From assembly GCA_963658035.1 (NCBI GenBank), contig CAVKOL010000038.1:1-17077 (forward strand): a DNA stretch of 17,077 nt. The letters run 5' to 3'. Position numbers and translations under genes: made by a program. Below, one piece after another: positions 6,916-14,183 of the stretch. The first letter of the stretch is position 1, and every line of letters starts with the position of its first letter. Under the pieces are notes generated by a model. It was given only the letters and a program-made list of their open reading frames with translations, was not told where the DNA came from and did not search any database. This DNA comes from Paratractidigestivibacter sp963658035. GTDB taxonomy: Bacteria > Actinomycetota > Coriobacteriia > Coriobacteriales > Atopobiaceae.

Positions 6916-8526
6916 CTAGCGCTCAAGGCTGTCGAGAACGGCGTCGCGAACAGCGTTGCGGTCGGGTTTGTCGCCCTTGGTCTGCGGGATCTTCTCCACA
7001 AAGACGAAGTGGACGGGAATCTTGAAGTGCGCGATGCGGGTGGAAAGCGCGGCCTGGATGTCCTTGCCTTGGACGGTCGAACCGGGCGCCCGCACGATCG
7101 CGGCAACCGGGACCTCGCCGTAGAGCTCGTCGGAGATGCCGGCGACGCAGGCCTCGGACACGCCGGGCACCTCGCACAGGACCTCCTCCAAGGCCGAGCA
7201 CCAGACCTTCTCGCCGCCGCGGTTGATCATGTCCTTCTTGCGGTCAACGACCCAGACCATGCCCTCCTGGTTGGAGTAGGCCACGTCGCCGGTGTGCAGC
7301 CAGCCGTCGGGCTCGATTTCTGCGCCCTCGTGGCGAAAGTAGCCGCTGGTCACGCAGGCGCCGCGAAGCAGCAGCTCACCGGTATCGCCCCAGGCGACCT
7401 CGTGACCCGCGTCATCGACGATCTTTGCGTCCACGCCCGGCACCGGCTTTCCCGTGGCGCCCGCGAAGATCGACGTGGGCGAGTCGTTGGGAAACAGCAG
7501 CGCGGGGCTGGCCGTCTCGGTCATGCCGTAGACCACCTGGAAGGTCGCCGCGGGCATCCAATCGTGGAAGGCACGCATGGCGCTTACCGGCTCGTAGCTG
7601 GAACCCGACAGCATGCAGCGCACGCTGGGCAGCGCCGGGAACTCGCCGTGCAGGGGCAAAAGCTCGGCAAACGAGGTGGGTGAGCCGTGCAGGTAGGTGA
7701 TCTTCTTGTCCCGCACGCACGCCAGCACGCGCCGCGCGTCGAAAACTCGGTGCAGGTAGGTGGTGGCGCCCACGTAAACAAACTGGATGAGAAGAGCGAT
7801 GAGCCCCGTCACGTGGTAGATGGGAATCGGGATAAGGCAGCTGTCGTAGGGCGTGGTGCCCATCAGGCGCTGGTAGACCATGGCGGCGTGGATCACGTTG
7901 GCGTTGGAAAGGCACACGCCCTTAGCGGCCGAAGTGGTCCCGCTGGTAAACATCATGATCGCGGTGTCTTCCAAGGTGCCGCAGGCCGTGGCCGCAGGCG
8001 CGAAACCCGCGGCGGCCGCAAAGCCGTAGCCGCTCTCGACGTCGCGGGCAAGCACGATCTCGGACGGCCGAAGCGGCAGGGACGGCAGCCACGAGACAAA
8101 CTCCTCGCCGGCAACAAGCGCCGTGAGGTCGGCCGCCTGCATAAGCGAGACGACCTCGGGCACGCGATACTTGGTGGGCACCGGCACACAGGTGGCGCCC
8201 ACCTTAGAGATGGCAAAAAGCGCGACGGCGAACTCCATGTCGGCGTGCATGAGCAGGCCCACGCGATTGCCGCGCCCCACATGGACGTCGTGGGCGAGAA
8301 GACCGGCCAGGTCGTCGACGTGTGCCAAGAGCTGGGCAAAGGTGGTCTTGCGACCCCAGTCGTCCACGATGGCCACGGTGTTGGGCGTGCGCGCGGCGGT
8401 GGCGGAAAGCAGGTGGTAGAGGCTCGGCTCCATACCGGCAAAGGTATAGACCTCGCGGCCGCCCACCTCGACCTGGCACATGTCGTGCTGGATCACTTGG
8501 TTCCAGCAGTTGGCCCCAGAAATCAC
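6916..8526 (-). CDS. AMP-forming acyl-CoA ligase (ANL superfamily)
   Basis: This 536-residue adenylate-forming enzyme makes an acyl-AMP from a carboxylate and ATP, then the CoA thioester. Core motifs are present: the P-loop-like FTSGTTSAAKG (193-203), YGMTET (333-338), WLHTGD (409-414), VDRKKDMINRGGEKV (427-441), and the C-terminal catalytic lysine in PQTKGDKPDR (Lys520). The usual Gly-x-Pro in the first motif is Ser-Ala-Ala, a mild deviation. The start is GTG at 8524-8526, with GGGGGAGG just upstream; it overlaps the glycerate kinase stop by four bases (GTGA), implying translational coupling. The acid substrate is unknown; short or medium-chain acids fit the neighbouring genes. Confidence 0.92.
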   Translation of the reverse strand: MISGANCWNQVIQHDMCQVEVGGREVYTFAGMEPSLYHLLSATAARTPNTVAIVDDWGRKTTFAQLLAHVDDLAGLLAHDVHVGRGNRVGLLMHADMEFAVALFAISKVGATCVPVPTKYRVPEVVSLMQAADLTALVAGEEFVSWLPSLPLRPSEIVLARDVESGYGFAAAAGFAPAATACGTLEDTAIMMFTSGTTSAAKGVCLSNANVIHAAMVYQRLMGTTPYDSCLIPIPIYHVTGLIALLIQFVYVGATTYLHRVFDARRVLACVRDKKITYLHGSPTSFAELLPLHGEFPALPSVRCMLSGSSYEPVSAMRAFHDWMPAATFQVVYGMTETASPALLFPNDSPTSIFAGATGKPVPGVDAKIVDDAGHEVAWGDTGELLLRGACVTSGYFRHEGAEIEPDGWLHTGDVAYSNQEGMVWVVDRKKDMINRGGEKVWCSALEEVLCEVPGVSEACVAGISDELYGEVPVAAIVRAPGSTVQGKDIQAALSTRIAHFKIPVHFVFVEKIPQTKGDKPDRNAVRDAVLDSLER

Positions 8527-9674
8527 TTTGCCTCCCCCAACGCGCGTCCAACGGACAAAAGCGAGAAGGTGCGCTGGGCCGCCAAGCGAAAGTTTTGCTC
8601 GGCACAGGCCAGCACGTCTTCAATAGAAGCTGCGTCGATCACGGTGGGTACCAGGGCGTCCACCCCGCAGCCGAGAAGCTCGACGGCGTCGGCGCTCATG
8701 CCGCCCACGATGGCCACGCAGGGCACGCCCGCGCGGCGGCAACGAGCCGCGACGCCCGAGATAACCTTGCCGTGGGCCGACTGCGAGTCTGCGTGACCTT
8801 CCCCTGTCACGCAGACATCGCAACCAACCAAGGCCTGGTCAAAGCCCACAAGGTCCAAGACCCAGTCAACGCCGCCCACAACCTGGGCACCCAAGAAGAC
8901 GCGCGCGGCGGCGCCCAGGCCACCGGCGGCGCCCATGCCGGGCTCGTTGGCCACGGCGACGCCAAAGGTCTTCTCGATTACCTGGGCAATGTTGCGCATA
9001 CCGGCCTCAAGCTCGTCTGCCATCTGGGGCGTGGCGCCCTTCTGCGGGCCAAAGGTGTAGGTGGCGCCGCGCGGGCCCACCAGCGGATTGTCCACGTCGC
9101 ACATGACGTGGAAGGTTGTCTCGGCCACGCGCGGGTCCATGCCCGCGACGCCGATCGAGGCAACGCGGGCCAGGTCGGCGCCGGTGCCCGTAAGCTCGTT
9201 GCCGGCGGCGTCCAAGAAGCGGGCCCCCAGGGCGCGCATGCAGCCCATCCCGCAGTCGTTGGTGGCGCTGCCGCCGATGGCGAGCGAGATGTCGCGCACC
9301 CCGCGGCCCATGGCGTCGGCCACAAGCTGGCCGGTGCCGAAGGTGCTGGTAAGAGACGGGTTTCTCTCCGCAAGCGAAAGCATGGGCAGGCCCGAGGCGG
9401 CCGCCATCTCGATCACCGCGCGGTTGTCGGGCAAAAGGCCGTACGTCGCGGTGGCCGGGCGACCCAGGGGGTCTGCGACCTTGACCTCGACATGGCGCCC
9501 GCCCAGCGAGGCCACGATCGCGTCGACGGTCCCCTCTCCCCCGTCGGCCACCTCCAAGCTGGTGAAGGTCGCGCCGGGGAAGAAGGCAGACGCCTCCTCG
9601 GCCAGAAGCTGCGCCGAGCGGGCCGAGGACAGCGTGCCTTTAAACGAGTCGCATGCGAAGAGGAAGCTTGCCAT
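8523..9674 (-). CDS. Glycerate kinase (GarK/GlxK family)
   Basis: This protein of 383 residues (family about 380) phosphorylates D-glycerate with ATP; characterised GarK/GlxK enzymes make 2-phosphoglycerate. Family hallmarks are the N-terminal DSFKGTLSS, VADGGEGT, the IGGSATND(C/G)GMG stretch in the middle, and VTGEGHADSQSAHGKV near the C-terminal third (usually TGEG(R/K)xDxQ(T/S)xxGK). The ATG is three bases after the aldolase stop, with GGAGGAG further upstream inside the aldolase end, and the stop overlaps the acyl-CoA ligase start, so the three genes are tightly coupled. The link of glycerate kinase to a ketose-bisphosphate aldolase suggests a three-carbon acid or aldehyde from sugar breakdown is being salvaged. 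Confidence 0.93.
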   Translation of the reverse strand: MASFLFACDSFKGTLSSARSAQLLAEEASAFFPGATFTSLEVADGGEGTVDAIVASLGGRHVEVKVADPLGRPATATYGLLPDNRAVIEMAAASGLPMLSLAERNPSLTSTFGTGQLVADAMGRGVRDISLAIGGSATNDCGMGCMRALGARFLDAAGNELTGTGADLARVASIGVAGMDPRVAETTFHVMCDVDNPLVGPRGATYTFGPQKGATPQMADELEAGMRNIAQVIEKTFGVAVANEPGMGAAGGLGAAARVFLGAQVVGGVDWVLDLVGFDQALVGCDVCVTGEGHADSQSAHGKVISGVAARCRRAGVPCVAIVGGMSADAVELLGCGVDALVPTVIDAASIEDVLACAEQNFRLAAQRTFSLLSVGRALGEAK

Positions 9675-9677
9675 GGG

Positions 9678-10568
9678 CTAGTCCGTCTCCTCCATCTTGT
9701 CGTCAGAGAACTGGTAACGGTTGGCCGAGCCAAAGAGGTCCATGTAGCGCTCGAGCCACTTGGAGGCCTTCTCCTCGGCGTCGGTCGCAACAAAGATATA
9801 GTCGGGGCGCTCGTTTTGGGCCAGGAACTCGCGCAGCGCGCCCACATAGGCGGCGGAGTAGTCGGTCCACAGGTTGATCTTGTTGATGCCGCCGGCCACG
9901 GCCTTCTGGAAGTTCTCGTCGCCCGCGCCCGAGCCGCCGTGAAGGACCAGCGGGTAGTCCTGGCCCAGGGCCTCCTTAATCTCGGCCAGGCGGCCAAAGT
10001 CCAGCTTGGGCACGTAGTCTGCCGGGTAGTTGCCGTGCGCGGTGCCAATAGCCACGGCCAGCGCGTCGCAGCCGGTGCGCTCGACGAACTCGACGGCCAT
10101 CTCGACCTTGGTGTACATGTCGTCCGAGCGGCCGTCGCCCTCGGCGGCCTGGCCCACGTGGCCAAGCTCGGCCTCGACCGAGGCCCCGTGGGCGTGCGCG
10201 AAGGTCACGACCTGCTGGACGCGGCGGACGTTCTCCTCAAAGGGCAGGCTCGAGGCGTCGCACATGACGCTCGAGAAACCGGCCTTGATGCAGCGGCAGA
10301 TGTCCTCGAACTCGGCGCCGTGGTCAAGATTCAAGGCCACGGGGACGTTCAAGGGCTCGGCGATGGCCTTGACCATGGGGGCCCAGACCTCGGGCGTGGC
10401 GTTCATCTTGAACTGACGGGGGGAAAGATCCAGGATAACGGCGGATTTCTTGGCCTCGGCCGCCATGCAAGCCGCCTTCACCATGTTGTAGCTGGGGCAG
10501 TTGGGGGCCGGGACCGCATAATGGTTGACGCTTGCGTGCTGGAGAAGTTCCTTCATAGAGACGTACAT
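9678..10568 (-). CDS. Class II fructose-/tagatose-bisphosphate-type aldolase
   Basis: This zinc-dependent aldolase of 296 residues (GatY/KbaY about 284) reversibly cleaves a ketose bisphosphate to dihydroxyacetone phosphate and an aldehyde. It shows the NLDHG motif with catalytic Asp82 and zinc ligand His83, the EAELGHVG helix with Glu134, AIGTAHGNY with His178, LHGGSGAG with His210, and the phosphate-binding INLWTD near 231-236. All zinc and catalytic positions expected in the family are present. Open frame continues upstream to 10712, but ATG 10568 has an AGAGAGGA site eight bases away and gives the normal N-terminus. It is the first gene of the seven-gene run ending at 1754. Fructose, tagatose or another ketose bisphosphate is possible; the PTS genes upstream favour a fructose-like sugar. 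Confidence 0.92.
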   Translation of the reverse strand: MYVSMKELLQHASVNHYAVPAPNCPSYNMVKAACMAAEAKKSAVILDLSPRQFKMNATPEVWAPMVKAIAEPLNVPVALNLDHGAEFEDICRCIKAGFSSVMCDASSLPFEENVRRVQQVVTFAHAHGASVEAELGHVGQAAEGDGRSDDMYTKVEMAVEFVERTGCDALAVAIGTAHGNYPADYVPKLDFGRLAEIKEALGQDYPLVLHGGSGAGDENFQKAVAGGINKINLWTDYSAAYVGALREFLAQNERPDYIFVATDAEEKASKWLERYMDLFGSANRYQFSDDKMEETD

Positions 10569-10630
10569 GGTTTGAGTCCTCTCTTTGGTGCCTGACTCGC
10601 CGGCAAAAGCGGTTGAAACCAGACGAAAGC

Positions 10631-10659
10631 GGGATAGTCGAGTTTGATGGGTAGTGCAA
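10631..10659 (-). promoter_or_regulatory. Possible weak promoter for the aldolase operon
   Basis: On the minus strand TTGCAC (10654-10659) is followed after exactly 17 bases by TATCCC (10631-10636), about 60 bases before the aldolase start. Each hexamer matches the housekeeping consensus at about three of six positions, so support is weak. It lies in a 219-base gap after the PTS hairpin, where an internal promoter would make sense. Confidence 0.22.
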
Positions 10660-10734
10660 GTTGAGCTAGGTGCGCCCGTGCTTCTCGGCGCATAAGGTGC
10701 TGAGCAGATCACGCAGGCCTTTGAATGTAGGAAG

Positions 10735-10766
10735 GGCGGGGAGACAGACCTGCTTGTCTCCCCGCC
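10735..10766 (-). terminator. Hairpin after PTS EIIC, weak terminator or processing site
   Basis: A perfect 12-base inverted repeat (10735-10746 with 10755-10766) starts 21 bases after the EIIC stop. On the minus strand it is followed by CTTCCTACATTC rather than a clean T run, so it may be a leaky terminator or an RNA-stability hairpin that sets different levels for the PTS and downstream genes. Confidence 0.55.
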
Positions 10767-10787
10767 TGGGCAAATGAACCTTGGAAC

Positions 10788-11912
10788 TTAACCGAGGAGC
10801 TGGTCAAGAACGCCGTTGCCAGCCATGTCGCCCTCTTCGTCAACCGGCTTGCGAAGCAGGAAGTAGAGGATGCCGTTGACGGCAGCACCTGCGAACCAGA
10901 AGAGGATGAACTGCAGCGGGTTGCTCATCATGGGGATGACAAAGACGCCGCCGTGGACAGCCGCGGACTCAAGGGCAAAGTAACCGCACAGGCCGCCGGA
11001 GATAGCGCCGCCGATCATGCAGGGAACGATGCAGCGCCAGGTGTCCTGAACCAGGAACGGGATGACGTACTCCTGGATGTAGCAGCAGGCAAGCACGAGG
11101 CCAGAGACAGTGGTGGAGCGCTCCTTCTCGGTGAACTTCTTCTTGCCGGCAAAGCGGTCGATGATCTGGGCGAAGCAGACGCCGAGGGGGTTCTGCATGC
11201 CGCCGCACATCTTGCAGGCCGCAGGGCCGAGGATGCCGTCGGCGTTGAGGCCGTTGGCGACAAGGGCAACTGCCTTGGAGATCGGGCCGCCCTGGTCGGT
11301 GGACATGCCGATACCGATGGCTGCGCCAAAGACAGCGCCGCCGATGCCCTGGAGGTTGGTCAGAAGGCCGGTGATGGCGGTCATGAACCAGCCGATGGGC
11401 ACACCGATGATGTACCACATGAGCAGGCAGGTGATGCCGGTGCCAAAGACGGGGATGATCAGAATCGGGAAGACGGACTGGACCGAGGAGGGAACCTTCT
11501 TGGAGCCTTCCTTGAGGAAGTTCACGATATAGCCGGCCAGGATGCCGCCCACCACAGCGCCGAGGAAGCCGGCCTTGATGGTGTTGGAGATGACGCCAAC
11601 GGCGAAGCCGGGGGCCAGGCCGGGCTTATCGGCCAGGGCGTAGGCGGTGTAAGCGCCAATCACGGGGACGGACACGTCGAAGATGGCCGAGCCGATGGAA
11701 TAGATGACCATGGCCAGGCTGTACTCGGTGTAGCTGCTCACGGCCTTCATGTCGGCGGCGATGTTGTAGCCGCCCATCGCCTTGGCGATGCCCCACAAAA
11801 CGCCGCCGCCTACGATGAAGGGAATCATGTAGGAAATACCGGTGAGAACCGCGTCCCAAGCTTGGCGGGCCGGGCTCTTCTTCTTGGCGTTCTTACGCTT
11901 AATCTCTGCCAT
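10788..11912 (-). CDS. PTS fructose-family EIIC (sugar permease)
   Basis: This 374-residue membrane protein has a lysine-rich N-terminal tail (MAEIKRKNAKKK) and many hydrophobic segments. It fits the membrane transport subunit of the fructose family of the phosphotransferase system, which carries a sugar across the membrane while EIIB phosphorylates it. Supporting segments are GMSTDQGGPISKA (202-214), IQEYVIPF at 279-286, in the place of the usual ITEGAIPF-type motif, and the AVHGGVF segment (318-324). The ATG overlaps the EIIB stop by one base (TAATG), a classic coupled pair. Fructose-family members also carry 2-O-alpha-mannosyl-glycerate and other sugars, so the substrate is open. No EIIA domain is fused or adjacent. 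Confidence 0.93.
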   Translation of the reverse strand: MAEIKRKNAKKKSPARQAWDAVLTGISYMIPFIVGGGVLWGIAKAMGGYNIAADMKAVSSYTEYSLAMVIYSIGSAIFDVSVPVIGAYTAYALADKPGLAPGFAVGVISNTIKAGFLGAVVGGILAGYIVNFLKEGSKKVPSSVQSVFPILIIPVFGTGITCLLMWYIIGVPIGWFMTAITGLLTNLQGIGGAVFGAAIGIGMSTDQGGPISKAVALVANGLNADGILGPAACKMCGGMQNPLGVCFAQIIDRFAGKKKFTEKERSTTVSGLVLACCYIQEYVIPFLVQDTWRCIVPCMIGGAISGGLCGYFALESAAVHGGVFVIPMMSNPLQFILFWFAGAAVNGILYFLLRKPVDEEGDMAGNGVLDQLLG

Positions 11913-12235
11913 TACTCAATCGCCTCCAGTACCTCGTCGACGACACCGAGAGCGGTCTCGAGAGTCATCACTTCATTGGTCTTGCAGCTGAGCGTAGGGA
12001 TGGGCTCGAAGCGCTCCCCCTGCTTGATCTTGACGTCCGCCGCGATGATCGCCGCGTCGGCGCGGGCAAGATCCTCGTCGGTGATCACGTTCTCGGCGCC
12101 GGTCGCGCCCTGGGTCTCGATCTTGGCCTCGCACCCACGAGCCTCGATCGCCTTCGTGAGGGACTCTGCGGCCATGAACGTGTGGGCGATGCCGATCTGA
12201 CAAGCCGTGACGCCAACGATGAACTTCTTTGCCAT
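11912..12235 (-). CDS. PTS fructose-family EIIB
   Basis: This 107-residue cytoplasmic domain carries the phosphorylated cysteine of the fructose-family PTS. The active site is VTACQIGIAHTFMAAE with Cys12, where most relatives have ACPTGIAHT; Gln-Ile replaces Pro-Thr. A standalone EIIB followed by a standalone EIIC is a common fructose-like arrangement (for example FrvB/FrwB types). The ATG has a strong GGAGAGGAGG site. The gene is the first of the minus-strand block and follows a roughly 200-base leader. EIIA must be supplied by another gene, as none is visible in the window. Confidence 0.93.
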   Translation of the reverse strand: MAKKFIVGVTACQIGIAHTFMAAESLTKAIEARGCEAKIETQGATGAENVITDEDLARADAAIIAADVKIKQGERFEPIPTLSCKTNEVMTLETALGVVDEVLEAIE

Positions 12236-12250
12236 GTTGTCCTCCTCTCC

Positions 12251-12334
12251 TTACCTTTCTTCGCTTTGCTTTTGGGTTTGCTTGAGACCCCCGTGCACTT
12301 CCCGTCCGCATGGGGGCTTCGTTGGCAGCATCAT
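12251..12334 (-). other. Possible short leader ORF (27 codons) before PTS EIIB
   Basis: On the minus strand, two adjacent ATGs (12334 and 12331) follow GGAGGAAAT and open a 27-residue frame, beginning MMLPTKPPCG and ending KQSEER, that stops at 12251, 15 bases before the EIIB start. A 19-codon frame (12390-12331) ends in the ATGA overlapping this start. A further 25-codon frame (12473-12396), starting MEKIPKIPIN, lies upstream of that, also after an AAGGAA-like site. Frames of this length occur by chance; the ribosome-binding-site quality and chained stops and starts are the only support. Confidence 0.22.
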
Positions 12335-12483
12335 ATTTCCTCCATTTCGCAAGGTTGGTGAGAAGGGCGATTTTCAGCATTCCAACACATTTCCTTCACG
12401 TCTTGTTCTTGGTGTGTTCGCTTCCTAAGGAACATTTGGCCGTATTTATAGGTATTTTCGGTATTTTCTCCATACTTCCTTCA
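12332..12483. repeat. Three 13-base direct repeats in the PTS leader
   Basis: The consensus CAYAYTTCCTYCA occurs at 12332-12344, 12386-12398 and 12471-12483 on the + strand, with start-to-start spacing of 54 and 85 bases, close to whole numbers of helical turns. They may be sites for a regulator of the PTS genes. On the minus strand each copy reads as AGGA followed by ATG or GTG, so an alternative reading is a set of ribosome binding sites for short leader ORFs. Confidence 0.45.
12445..12472 (-). promoter_or_regulatory. Candidate PTS operon promoter with tandem 9-base repeats
   Basis: On the minus strand TATAAA (12445-12450) is preceded after 16 bases by TGGAGA (12467-12472), matching consensus at five and four of six positions. 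The spacer is formed by two tandem copies of GAAAATACC (12451-12468), which could be an operator. The start would give a leader of about 200 bases before EIIB. The region is much more AT-rich than the surrounding DNA. Confidence 0.4.
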
Positions 12484-12522
12484 TATTTAGGGCTGCCGGT
12501 AGAATGCGGCGCCTGTCGATTG

Positions 12523-12537
12523 GCTAATATCGTTAGC
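12523..12537. promoter_or_regulatory. Small inverted repeat upstream of the STM3941-like gene
   Basis: GCTAA (12523-12527) and TTAGC (12533-12537) form an inverted repeat around a five-base spacer, about 45 bases before the GTG of the next gene. It overlaps a possible -10 sequence TAATAT (12525-12530). It could be an operator for the divergent + strand gene. The other parts of the 12236-12581 intergenic region hold the PTS leader and promoter described separately. Confidence 0.28.
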
Positions 12538-12581
12538 AACGAGTAAGGCTTGCCTTTGTCGGCTCAAGGAAAGGGGTCACC

Positions 12582-13154
12582 GTGGCACAGCAGAGTGGTT
12601 CGGCCAACGCCCAGGCGCTTTCGATCAACAACAACGTCTTCATGCTGTTTGGCTACATGTTCATGGGGCTGTGCCTGTTTGCGGGGGCGATTCTGGTCCT
12701 CACCCAGCCCCTCCCCTTTGCCGAGAACCCCACCGTCATGAAGGTGGGCATGGGTTGGGTCATGTTGCCCGTCTCGGCCTACATCATTGGCTCCAACGTG
12801 GTGAAGTTCGCCAAGCGCCGCAACGCCATCGTGGTGGACGAGCGCGGCATCACCGACAACTCCGACTCGATGGGCAGCGGCTTTACCCCTTGGGAAGAGA
12901 TCTCGGAGGTCTTCTTGCTTAAGCTCAAGGACGACACCTACCTGTGCGCCGTGCCCACCAACTACGACGAGTGGGTCAAGACCCGCAACCGCAGGCAGGC
13001 GCGCCTGGCGCAGGCCAACATGGACATGGGTTTCGCGCCGATCCGCATCCAGTTCAAGAAGGCCACCGACCGCTACATCGCCCAGGACGGCCTCAATGCC
13101 GTTAAGCGTTTTCACCCCGAGAAGGTCACGCGCGTTCGCAAGCCCAAGTACTAA
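12582..13154 (+). CDS. STM3941-family-like membrane protein of unknown function
   Basis: This 190-residue protein has two likely membrane helices near the N-terminus (about 18-40 and 54-74), followed by a soluble domain with alternating strands: NAIVVDERGITDNS, then GFTPWEEISEVFLL. A two-helix anchor followed by a PH-like 'I..GI.DNS...W.EI' pattern resembles the STM3941 family, whose role is not known. The start is GTG at 12582 with AAGGAAAGGGG upstream; no in-frame ATG is nearby. The C-terminus is strongly basic. It is divergent from the PTS genes and 97 bases upstream of the AEC transporter gene. The family name is from memory of the pattern, not a search. Confidence 0.72.
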   Translation: MAQQSGSANAQALSINNNVFMLFGYMFMGLCLFAGAILVLTQPLPFAENPTVMKVGMGWVMLPVSAYIIGSNVVKFAKRRNAIVVDERGITDNSDSMGSGFTPWEEISEVFLLKLKDDTYLCAVPTNYDEWVKTRNRRQARLAQANMDMGFAPIRIQFKKATDRYIAQDGLNAVKRFHPEKVTRVRKPKY

Positions 13155-13163
13155 GGGGCAGGT

Positions 13164-13187
13164 CGGCGGCCAGCCGCCGCGCCTTTC
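13164..13187 (+). terminator. Possible weak terminator
   Basis: CGGCGGC (13164-13170) pairs with GCCGCCG (13173-13179), leaving a very tight loop, and is followed by GCGCCTTT. The T tract is only three bases. It lies ten bases after the preceding stop codon and could partly separate that gene from the AEC operon. Confidence 0.35.
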
Positions 13188-13251
13188 TCGCCGCATGCCG
13201 GGCCTGCGCCCCGCGCCGCACCACCGCACACGATTTTGGAGTTAGCCCGTT

Positions 13252-14178
13252 ATGCTCGACGTCATTTTGAAGGTCCTGTCGTTTGTCATCACGATCTTAA
13301 TCGGCGTGGCCGCCGGGCACAGCGGCAAGTTTGGCGACGGGGCAGACCGGCTGATCTCCAAAATCGTCTTCAACCTCACGCTTCCCTGCGCGATTATCCG
13401 CGCGTTTGAGGGGTCCGAGCTGGACCGCTCGCTGTTGGGGCTCATTGTCGTGGGGTTTCTCGCCAATGCGGTGCCGTTCTTCTTGTCGCTGGTCGTCTAC
13501 CGCAACAGGCCGCGCGAGGAGCGCATCATCCAGCAGGCAAACGTCGCCGGGTACAACATCGGCTGCTTTGCCCTGGCCTTTGTCCAGGCGTTCTTTCCCG
13601 CCTCGGCCGCCGTGGCCACGTGCCTGTTTGACGCGGGCAACTCGCTGATGTGCACGGGCGGCGCGTGGGCCCTTATCCGCGCGTTTGTGCTTGGCACCGA
13701 TTACCAGTGCTTCAAGGACAAGGCGCGCGTGTTTTGCCGGGCGCTTTTGTCGTCGGTGTCGTTTGACTGCTACATCGTCTTGATCTTGCTGGGGCTGTTT
13801 GGGCTGCGAATCCCCTCGTCTGTGCTGGTGCTTATCGACCCCATCGCCAACGCCAACTCGTTTTTGGCCATGTTCATGGTGGGACTCATGATTAGCTTTA
13901 GCGTCGACAGGGCCAAGGTCAAGCAGCTGCTGCGACTCTTAGGGTGGCGCTGGAGCTTTGCCGCGGTCCTGTCTCTTCTCGCCCTGTTTGTCCTGCCCTT
14001 TGATACGCCCATCCGGCAAGTTGTTGCCGTTCTCGCCTGGGCCCCCGCCCCATCGATGGGACCCGTCTATACTTTATGGGCGGGCGCCGACAAGGGGCTT
14101 GCGGGAATGGCCAACGCCATCTCGATTCTTGCCGGCGTCGTCATCATGACCGCGCTTGTACTTGCCATGGGGGTTTAA
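13252..14178 (+). CDS. AEC family transporter (auxin efflux carrier superfamily)
   Basis: This hydrophobic protein of 308 residues (family about 300-320) has about ten membrane segments. Features of the bile/arsenite/riboflavin-type AEC fold are the opening VLSFVITILIGVAAGHSGKF, the LTLPCAIIRAFEG segment after the first helices, a glycine/asparagine break in QANVAGYNIGCFALAF, and a matching APAPSMGPVYTLW break in the second half. Bacterial members move small organic acids such as malate or malonate; the substrate here is unknown. The ATG at 13252 follows TGGAGT at a somewhat long distance. The next gene starts five bases after its stop, so the two are very probably cotranscribed and functionally linked. 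Confidence 0.9.
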   Translation: MLDVILKVLSFVITILIGVAAGHSGKFGDGADRLISKIVFNLTLPCAIIRAFEGSELDRSLLGLIVVGFLANAVPFFLSLVVYRNRPREERIIQQANVAGYNIGCFALAFVQAFFPASAAVATCLFDAGNSLMCTGGAWALIRAFVLGTDYQCFKDKARVFCRALLSSVSFDCYIVLILLGLFGLRIPSSVLVLIDPIANANSFLAMFMVGLMISFSVDRAKVKQLLRLLGWRWSFAAVLSLLALFVLPFDTPIRQVVAVLAWAPAPSMGPVYTLWAGADKGLAGMANAISILAGVVIMTALVLAMGV

Positions 14179-14183
14179 CTCAC

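Noticed and set aside
6010..10595. Long + strand frames opposite CoA-transferase, ligase, glycerate kinase and aldolase
   Set aside because: Same cause: antisense shadows of conserved genes, with repetitive composition and no recognisable motif.
12281..12318. Terminator or riboswitch in the PTS leader
   Set aside because: A CCCCC/GGGGG stem with a mismatch is present on the minus strand, but no T run follows and no riboswitch core motif is recognisable.
11973..12380. Minus-strand frame of 135 codons overlapping EIIB
   Set aside because: It runs through EIIB in another frame and becomes His/Arg/Gly-rich there. EIIB has clear motifs and a strong ribosome binding site.
14076..14183. Upstream extension of the PfkB-like gene
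   Set aside because: It lies inside the AEC transporter gene. The ATG at 14184 gives the normal family N-terminus and has a ribosome binding site.
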